Origin: an uncultured Devosia sp.
GTDB taxonomy: Bacteria; Pseudomonadota; Alphaproteobacteria; Rhizobiales; Devosiaceae
DNA length: 11,571 nt
Assembly (NCBI GenBank): GCA_946481445.1
Contig: CAMLOA010000023.1
Location: forward strand, 1 to 11,571
Direction of reading: 5' to 3'
The notes beneath the pieces are model-generated. The model was not told the origin of the DNA. It saw nothing but the letters and a program-made list of their open reading frames with translations, and searched no databases. Shown here piece after piece: positions 6,839 to 11,571 of this stretch (within the stretch, counting starts at the first letter, position 1; every line of letters starts with the position of its first letter). Position numbers and translations under genes: made by a program.

Positions 6839-7759
6839 ATGAACACGTTCATGCGCCGCACCCTTGCGGCTGCCCTGATGGCGGCTGCCATCGTCGCCCC
6901 TGCCTTCGCCCAGGATTGGCGCGAGCAATATCCCGAACTCAGCATCGGCATCTCGTCCAGCGAGAATGAAGCCGACGCCATCGCCCGCAACGAGGGTTAT
7001 GCTGCCTATCTCAGCCGCAAGCTGGGCGTGCCGGTCAATGTCGTGCGCGGTACCGACTATGCGGCCGTCATCGAGGCCATGCGCGCCGGCCAGGTGCAGT
7101 TCGCCTCCATCGGTCCGGCAAATTATGCCCTGGCCCGCAAGGTGATGGGCGACGGCGTGACGCCGGTGGCCGTCAGCCTCGATCGCGAAGGCGCCAAGGG
7201 CTACTATTCCATCGTGGCCGTGCGTGCCGACAGCCCCTACCAGTCGCTGGACGATCTGAAGGGCAAGAGCTTCGCCTTTGCCGACCCGAATTCGACTTCG
7301 GGCTACGCCGTCCCCTCCTACTACCTCTCCACCGAACTCGACACGTCGGCCGACGAGTACTTTGGCGAAGTGGCCTTCTCCGGCGGTCACGAGCAGAGCG
7401 TGATCGCTCTGGTCAACGGCACGTTCGAGGCCGTTGCCACCCACTGGACCAACGAGACGCGCGGCAACATCCAGCGCATGGTCGAAAAGGGTCTGGTGCC
7501 GGAAGGGTCGACCCGCATCGTGTGGAAGTCGCCGATCATCCCCGGCTCGCCCGTCGTGATGCGCACCGACCTGCCGGAAGAGCTCAAGGCTGCCTTCACC
7601 GAAGCCATCTTCGCCTTTGCCGAAGAAGACCCGGAAGCCTTCAACGAACTGCATTCCGGCGAGTCCTCGGGATACGCGCCCGCCACGCATGAAGACTATC
7701 TCGATGTGATCGCCATCACCGAATACAACGCCGAGCAGCGCAAGGCGAACGCCAACTGA
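6839..7759 (+). CDS. phnD: Phosphonate ABC transporter periplasmic substrate-binding protein PhnD
   Basis: PhnD captures phosphonates in the periplasm and delivers them to PhnE. The 306-residue protein starts with a clear signal peptide: 'MRR', a hydrophobic alanine-rich core, and cleavage likely after 'AFA' at residue 24. 'ELSIGISSSENEADAI', 'YAAVIEAMRAGQVQFASIGPANYALA' and 'FADPNSTSGYAVPSYYL' follow the family; the 'STSG' at 152-155 lies at the pocket that holds the phosphonate group in this fold. 'HEQSVIALVNGTFEAVATH' is also typical. The chosen ATG at 6839 begins the signal peptide and has CGGAG 9-10 bases upstream. The ligand cannot be read from sequence; a 2-aminoethylphosphonate-like or alkylphosphonate ligand is only a guess. 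Stem-loop downstream. Confidence 0.95.
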   Translation: MNTFMRRTLAAALMAAAIVAPAFAQDWREQYPELSIGISSSENEADAIARNEGYAAYLSRKLGVPVNVVRGTDYAAVIEAMRAGQVQFASIGPANYALARKVMGDGVTPVAVSLDREGAKGYYSIVAVRADSPYQSLDDLKGKSFAFADPNSTSGYAVPSYYLSTELDTSADEYFGEVAFSGGHEQSVIALVNGTFEAVATHWTNETRGNIQRMVEKGLVPEGSTRIVWKSPIIPGSPVVMRTDLPEELKAAFTEAIFAFAEEDPEAFNELHSGESSGYAPATHEDYLDVIAITEYNAEQRKANAN

Positions 7760-7768
7760 TCCAGCTCA

Positions 7769-7795
7769 AGGGCGCGGGGCCATGCTCCGCGCCTT
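7769..7795 (+). terminator. Strong stem-loop between phnD and phnE1 (attenuator or mRNA 3'-end stabiliser)
   Basis: The run GGCGCGG (7771-7777) pairs exactly with CCGCGCC (7787-7793). The stem extends inward by G-T, G-C and C-G pairs to a 3-base CAT loop and outward by G-T and A-T pairs, giving 12 pairs. It starts 9 bases after the phnD stop. Only two Ts follow, so full termination is doubtful. Such hairpins after binding-protein genes commonly protect the upstream mRNA and lower expression of the permeases. Confidence 0.65.
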
Positions 7796-7814
7796 CTGCC
7801 ATTGGAGGCTCCCC

Positions 7815-8711
7815 ATGACCGATGTCCATGTCGCCACGCTGCCGGCCGAGGCCCGTCTGACCGGCTTCGAACAGCGCTACCAGCAGCAGCGGAAGCTGCG
7901 CCTGGCCTGGACCCTGCTCTATGTTGGCCTCTTCGTCGCCGCCCTGATCGGCTCCATGCAGGTGAGCGCCTTCAACCCCGCAAAGCTTGCGGCGGGCCTG
8001 CCCAAGGCCTGGAACTACATTTCTGGGACGTTCCCGGCTTTGCACTGGGAGACGCTCGGCGCCGATATCGCCGACTGGTACTGGGGCATTCGCTACTGGC
8101 TCAGCCTGCTGGTGGAAACAGTTCTCATGGGCTTTGTCGGCACTGTGCTGGGCGGCGTCATCGCCCTGTCGCTGTGTTTCTTTGCCTCGCGCAACCTGGC
8201 GCCGAACGGGACCGTCTATTTCGTCAGCCGCCGCTTGCTGGAATTCCTTCGCACTGTCCCCGAACTCGTCTTCGCGCTCATTTTCGTCTACGCCTTCGGC
8301 CTGGGTCCCTTCGCCGGCGTCCTGGCCATTGCCATTCACACCGGCGGTTCACTCGGCAAGCTGTTTTCCGAGGTGAACGAGAACGTGGATGAACGCCCCA
8401 TAGAGGGGATCCGCGCAGCCGGCGGCACCTGGCTGATGATCCAGCGGCTAGCCGTCGTTCCCCAGGCCCTGCCCAACTATGCCAGCTATCTGTTGCTGCG
8501 CTTCGAGATCAATGTCCGCGGCGCGGCCGTGCTCGGCGTGGTCGGGGCAGGGGGCATTGGCGAGGATCTCTACGTCGCCATTCGCCAGTTCGAATACACC
8601 GATATCAGCGCCATCATGCTGCTGCTGATCGCCATGACCGCCATAATCGACATGACCTGCGAGTCCATCCGCCACCGCCTGATCGGCCACGATCTGGGCA
8701 AGGGGAACTGA
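7815..8711 (+). CDS. phnE: Phosphonate ABC transporter permease PhnE (first copy)
   Basis: PhnE forms the inner-membrane channel of the phosphonate importer. The 298-residue protein has a first membrane segment at about residues 31-50 ('AWTLLYVGLFVAALIGS'), further segments near 94-120, 145-175 and 255-280, and the permease coupling loop with 'IEGIRAAGG' near residue 196, which contacts PhnC. 'LRTVPELVFALIFVYAFGLGPFAGVLAIAIH' and 'GVVGAGGIGEDL' are hallmark PhnE stretches. The ATG at 7815 follows GGAGG (7804-7808) at 6 bases; an ATG at 7782 in the same frame lies inside the stem-loop and lacks such a site. It is followed one base later by a second permease, so the channel is probably a heterodimer. 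Confidence 0.94.
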   Translation: MTDVHVATLPAEARLTGFEQRYQQQRKLRLAWTLLYVGLFVAALIGSMQVSAFNPAKLAAGLPKAWNYISGTFPALHWETLGADIADWYWGIRYWLSLLVETVLMGFVGTVLGGVIALSLCFFASRNLAPNGTVYFVSRRLLEFLRTVPELVFALIFVYAFGLGPFAGVLAIAIHTGGSLGKLFSEVNENVDERPIEGIRAAGGTWLMIQRLAVVPQALPNYASYLLLRFEINVRGAAVLGVVGAGGIGEDLYVAIRQFEYTDISAIMLLLIAMTAIIDMTCESIRHRLIGHDLGKGN

Positions 8712-8712
8712 C

Positions 8713-9567
8713 ATGAGCATCTCCGCCACCGAGCGCCTGGCGTCCATCCGGCAGGCCCATCCAGAAGTCTTTCACCGCCCGCTCGGCCAGCGCCTGCTGC
8801 CTGTGGCCGGCTGGGGGGCCGTGCTGGCCGTGCTGGGCTTCGGCCTGTGGTGGATCGATGCCTCCCCCGCCCGCATTTGGCAGGGGCTGGACAAGCTGGG
8901 CTTTCTGGTTCGCTTCATGTGGCCGCCCAGTGATGGCGGTGTGTTCCATGAGCACGCCTTTGCCATGCTCGAAACCCTTGCCATGGCGTTCCTGGGCACG
9001 GTAGTGGCCGCCTTGGTTGCATTGCCGCTGGGATTCCTGGGCGCCAAGAACGTCGTGCCCAACTGGCTCTTCCACTTCACCCTGCGCCGCGGCTTCGACA
9101 CCCTGCGCGGCATCGACAGCCTGGTCTGGGCGCTGATCTTTGTCAGCGCCGTGGGCATGGGGCCGTTTGCAGGCGTACTGGCGATCGCGGTGTCCGATGT
9201 CATGGTCTTCTCCAAGCTCTTCGCCGAGGCGATCGAGAACGTCGAACGCAAGCAGATCGAGGGCGTCCGTTCGGCGGGCGCCAGCCCGGTCCAGACCTTG
9301 CGCCTGGGAGTCTTTCCGCAGGTCTTTCCGGTCATGCTGAGCCACATCCTTTACTTCTTCGAAGGCAATGTGCGCTCGGCGACGATCCTGGGCATTGTCG
9401 GGGCGGGCGGCATCGGGCTGCAATTGTCCGATCGCATCCGCATCAACAATTGGGACGAGGCGGCCTTCATCATCCTGATGATCCTGGTCACCGTTTCGAT
9501 CATCGACAACATTTCCCGGCGCATCCGCGTCAAGCTGATCGAAGCGGCCCCAAACAGAGTTCAATAG
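8713..9567 (+). CDS. phnE: Phosphonate ABC transporter permease PhnE (second copy)
   Basis: A second PhnE-type permease of 284 residues begins one base after the stop of the first, with AGGGGAA (8701-8707) as ribosome site. It has the same plan: an early membrane segment around residues 32-52, a core starting at 'AMLETLAMAFLGTVVAALVALPLGFLGA', 'LRGIDSLVWALIFVSAVGMGPFAGVLAIAVSD', the coupling loop 'IEGVRSAGAS', and 'GIVGAGGIGLQL'. The two copies are related but not recent duplicates; they agree mainly in the core motifs. The usual interpretation is that the two subunits pair in the membrane and share one PhnC dimer. It is the last gene of the transporter cluster. Confidence 0.94.
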   Translation: MSISATERLASIRQAHPEVFHRPLGQRLLPVAGWGAVLAVLGFGLWWIDASPARIWQGLDKLGFLVRFMWPPSDGGVFHEHAFAMLETLAMAFLGTVVAALVALPLGFLGAKNVVPNWLFHFTLRRGFDTLRGIDSLVWALIFVSAVGMGPFAGVLAIAVSDVMVFSKLFAEAIENVERKQIEGVRSAGASPVQTLRLGVFPQVFPVMLSHILYFFEGNVRSATILGIVGAGGIGLQLSDRIRINNWDEAAFIILMILVTVSIIDNISRRIRVKLIEAAPNRVQ

Positions 9568-9572
9568 TGAAG

Positions 9573-9588
9573 CGTACCGGCGGGTACG
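9573..9588 (+). terminator. Small hairpin after phnE2, possible weak terminator
   Basis: CGTACC (9573-9578) pairs with GGTACG (9583-9588) around a GGCG loop, 5 bases after the phnE2 stop. The stem is only 6 pairs and no T run follows, so any termination would be weak or factor-dependent. Confidence 0.3.
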
Positions 9589-9612
9589 GCGCATACCTTG
9601 CTCAAGATGGCT

Positions 9613-9641
9613 TGCTAATATTAGCACATCGTGCATTAGCA
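9613..9641 (+). promoter_or_regulatory. Palindromic operator candidate upstream of the LacI-type gene
   Basis: TGCTAATATTAGCA at 9613-9626 is a perfect 14-base palindrome, and its half-site ATTAGCA recurs at 9635-9641, 15 bases on. The TG...CA outline and size suit LacI-family operators, though the centre is AT rather than the classic CG. The site is markedly AT-rich against the surrounding DNA and lies 28-56 bases before the regulator's start. Self-regulation by the downstream gene is the simplest reading; the site may also contain its promoter, but I cannot place -35 and -10 boxes with confidence. Confidence 0.55.
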
Positions 9642-9668
9642 TGGCTCCTGATCAAGTCCGAACCAGCC

Positions 9669-10769
9669 ATGACCCGCCCAGCCAGCTCCTCTACTCCCCG
9701 CAAGGGTACTGTCTCGCGCGCCGGCCGCCGCAGTGCCGTGCGACGGGTCACCATGACCGATGTGGCGCGTGAAGCGGGGTGCTCGCAGGCCACCGTATCA
9801 TTCGTCCTGAACGATGCCCCGGGGATAAGATTGTCGCCCGAGACCCGCAAACGTGTGGTGGAGGCGGCGCGTCGCCTGGGCTATGTCAGCGCGGCCCCGG
9901 CATCGGGGCGGCCCGGTCCGCTGGCCGGCAACCGGCGCGGCCGCCGGATCGGCTTCGTGGTCGACCAGCTTGCGACCAGCCCCGAGGCGGTGCAGGCCAT
10001 AGAGGGCCTGAGCCAGGCCTCGCGGGCGGCAGGGGACATGGTGCTCGTGTCGCAGACCTACAATGATGCCGAAGCCGAGGCGGATCTCATCGAAGCCTTT
10101 GTCGAGCAGGGCGTGGCGGCGCTGGTCTACATGACCATCTTCACCCGCGAGGTAGAACTGCCCACAGCCCTGAAAAACCTCGAAATTCCGGTGCTCCTGC
10201 TCAACTGCTACGCGCCCGGCCAGCCGCATCCGGCCGTGGTTCCGAGCGAGATTGCTGGCGGGCAGCGCTCCACCCACCACCTGATCACGATGGGACACAG
10301 GCGCATCGCCACTATAACCGGCGAAATCTGGATGGAGGCCGCCCAGGACCGCTTGAAGGGTTATCGCCGGGCCCTGGCCACCGCCGATATTCCCTTCGAT
10401 GCGGAACTGGTGTTCGAGGGTGATTGGTCCGCCAGCGCCGGCTATGACGCCACCCGCAGGATCCTGGCGCTGCGCGACGTGCCCACAGCCATCTTCTGTC
10501 AGAACGACCGCATGGCGATCGGTTGCTACGAGGCACTCAAGGAGGCGGGATACGATATTCCCGGCGACATGTCCGTCGTCGGCTATGACGACGAGGAGAT
10601 CGCCCGCCACCTGCATCCGCAATTGACCACGTCGGTGCTGCCGCATCGCGCCATGGGGCAGTGGATTGCCGAGCAACTGGGGGAGGGGGCCGAGGCCGAC
10701 CGCTATCCACTGACCAAGCTGGAATGCCCGCTGGTGGAGCGGGCCTCCGTGGCCAAGCCGCGGGATTGA
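9669..10769 (+). CDS. LacI-family transcriptional regulator
   Basis: A 366-residue LacI-type repressor. Residues 29-50, 'MTDVAREAGCSQATVSFVLND', form the DNA-binding helix-turn-helix, followed by the hinge region 'TRKRVVEAARRLGYVS'. The rest is a periplasmic-binding-protein-like effector domain with 'RRIGFVVDQL', 'LLNCYAPGQPHPAVVPSEIAGG', 'GHRRIATITGE', 'PTAIFCQNDRMAIGCYEALKEAG' and 'VVGYDDEEIARHLHPQLTT'. The ligand is most likely a sugar or similar small molecule, by family only. The ATG at 9669 leaves an Arg/Ser-rich N-terminal extension; ATG 9753 at the helix-turn-helix is an alternative, and neither has a strong ribosome site. It follows phnE2 on the same strand but has its own palindrome upstream, so it may not belong to the phn system. 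Confidence 0.9.
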   Translation: MTRPASSSTPRKGTVSRAGRRSAVRRVTMTDVAREAGCSQATVSFVLNDAPGIRLSPETRKRVVEAARRLGYVSAAPASGRPGPLAGNRRGRRIGFVVDQLATSPEAVQAIEGLSQASRAAGDMVLVSQTYNDAEAEADLIEAFVEQGVAALVYMTIFTREVELPTALKNLEIPVLLLNCYAPGQPHPAVVPSEIAGGQRSTHHLITMGHRRIATITGEIWMEAAQDRLKGYRRALATADIPFDAELVFEGDWSASAGYDATRRILALRDVPTAIFCQNDRMAIGCYEALKEAGYDIPGDMSVVGYDDEEIARHLHPQLTTSVLPHRAMGQWIAEQLGEGAEADRYPLTKLECPLVERASVAKPRD

Positions 10770-10781
10770 GCGCTCATTCTG

Positions 10782-10804
10782 GGCGGCGGGGCGCCGGCCG
10801 CGCC
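10782..10804. terminator. GC-rich hairpin between convergent regulator genes
   Basis: In the 58-base gap between the two converging genes, GGCG and CGG (10782-10789, one base bulged) can pair with CCGCGCC (10798-10804) around an 8-base loop. It could serve as a shared terminator for both strands, but there is no clear T tract on either side. Confidence 0.3.
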
Positions 10805-10827
10805 TGGGACCATTGCGTTCGGTCGTG

Positions 10828-11571
10828 CTACTCCTTTGGTGACGCTATCGAATTTCGTTCGATGAGTTCACATTCCAACTTGAGCTTCTGCAGCCGTTCG
10901 TCGGCGTCAATGCCCTCCAGGCCATCGAGCAGCTGGCCCACGGCCCAGCGTGCCATTTCGTCATGGGGCAGGTCCATGGACGAAAGCGGCGGGTCCATGT
11001 TGGCGGCGATGTCTTCGTTGTCGAAGCCGATGATGGAGATGTCGTCGGGGATGCGCAGGCCGATGGTCCGGGCTGCCTCATAGCAGCCGATGGCGGTGCG
11101 ATCGCAATAGCAGAAGATCGCGGTGGGTGGGTCGGGTTGGGAGAGCAGGGCGAGGGCCCGTTCGCGGCCGGCACGGATCGACCAGCCCCCCAGCGTGACC
11201 AGCGACTCTTCCACGGGGACGCCCCAGGCCTCCATGGCCTGGCGGAAGCCCTTTTCCCGGTCGACCGCTGCGTCCTCCAGGTGTTCTCCGGCAAGATGGG
11301 CAATCCGCCTGTGCCCGGCGCGCAGCAGGGCTTCGGTGGCCATGTAGCCGCCCACAATGTCGCCGGGCACCACGGCCGGATGGCGAAGTCGCTTCTCGTA
11401 GCAGTTGAGCAGCACTAGCGGCAGGGCTGAAAACGCTTCGGGAACAATGACATCCCGGGTAATCAGCGTGCAGTAGATCGCGCCGATGGCGTTCTGGGCG
11501 ACCAGCATGTCGAGGCCCGCCTGCTCCAGCGCTGGGTCATTGCCGGTGCAGAAGGTGGCGATGGTCACCTG
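10828..11571 (-). CDS. LacI-family transcriptional regulator (partial, N-terminus beyond the window)
   Basis: The minus strand is open from the right edge to a TAG at 10830-10828, giving 247 residues of a LacI-type effector-binding domain. The helix-turn-helix lies outside the window; a GTG at 11568 is an in-frame codon, not a believable start. The protein resembles its neighbour: both carry 'LLNCY', 'HPAVVP', 'GHRRIA', 'PTAIFC..DR.AIGCYEA', a 'Y/F-D-x-E-x-I-A' segment, and a closing 'K.EC.L.ER.S.A.P'. The two are therefore paralogues, arranged tail to tail. Its targets are likely genes to the right of the window, plausibly a carbohydrate operon, but nothing here shows which. Confidence 0.88.
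   Translation of the reverse strand, partial: QVTIATFCTGNDPALEQAGLDMLVAQNAIGAIYCTLITRDVIVPEAFSALPLVLLNCYEKRLRHPAVVPGDIVGGYMATEALLRAGHRRIAHLAGEHLEDAAVDREKGFRQAMEAWGVPVEESLVTLGGWSIRAGRERALALLSQPDPPTAIFCYCDRTAIGCYEAARTIGLRIPDDISIIGFDNEDIAANMDPPLSSMDLPHDEMARWAVGQLLDGLEGIDADERLQKLKLECELIERNSIASPKE

Noticed and set aside
7782..7814. Upstream ATG for the first permease
   Set aside because: The ATG lies in the loop of the phnD-phnE hairpin. The ATG at 7815 has a clear GGAGG site and starts the expected N-terminus.
8614..9642. Minus-strand open frame of 342 codons opposite phnE2
   Set aside because: It is rich in His, Gln, Asp and Gly as usual for antisense of hydrophobic permease codons, and has no recognisable domain.
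1..11571. CRISPR array, tRNA, rRNA, insertion sequence or att site
   Set aside because: No regularly spaced repeats, tRNA-like clover pattern, transposase or flanking repeats were seen; the window is almost fully coding.

Overview
The window is an almost complete carbon-phosphorus (C-P) lyase and phosphonate uptake locus from a GC-rich bacterium. Gene order, codon use and protein style suggest an alphaproteobacterium of the Hyphomicrobiales, perhaps Devosia-like. That placement is inferred from general familiarity; no ribosomal or marker gene is present.

Layout. Bases 1-159 are the 3' end of a GntR/UTRA regulator of the PhnF type. Next comes a tightly packed block, phnG-phnH-phnI-phnJ-phnK-phnL-phnM (149-5872). 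Most junctions are 4-base or shorter start/stop overlaps, so the block is probably translated as one coupled unit. An 83-base gap with Pho-box-like repeats precedes a second cluster, phnC-phnD-phnE1-phnE2 (5956-9567), encoding a phosphonate ABC importer: ATPase, periplasmic binding protein and two permeases. A complete LacI-type regulator (9669-10769) follows on the same strand behind a perfect 14-base palindrome. The last gene (10828-11571, minus strand) is a convergent, partial LacI-type regulator that is clearly a relative of the first.

How they would work together. PhnCDEE would import a phosphonate. In the standard pathway PhnI with G, H and L transfers it to ribose triphosphate, PhnM removes pyrophosphate, and PhnJ breaks the C-P bond by radical SAM chemistry, with PhnK as the accessory ATPase. 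No phnN, phnO or phnP is present, so later steps must be encoded elsewhere or are not used.

Main point of interest. The PhnJ here is full length and well conserved over most of its length, including the glycine used as a radical site in E. coli PhnJ and the RHRxPE region. It has only two cysteines in total. Of the four conserved cysteines that bind the [4Fe-4S] cluster and do the catalysis, three are replaced (by Ser, Val and Gly in my alignment). It therefore cannot work as the textbook PhnJ does. The intact frame, the coupled operon and the conserved PhnI histidine pair argue against simple decay. This may be a C-P-lyase-like complex with different chemistry, or a non-catalytic paralogue.
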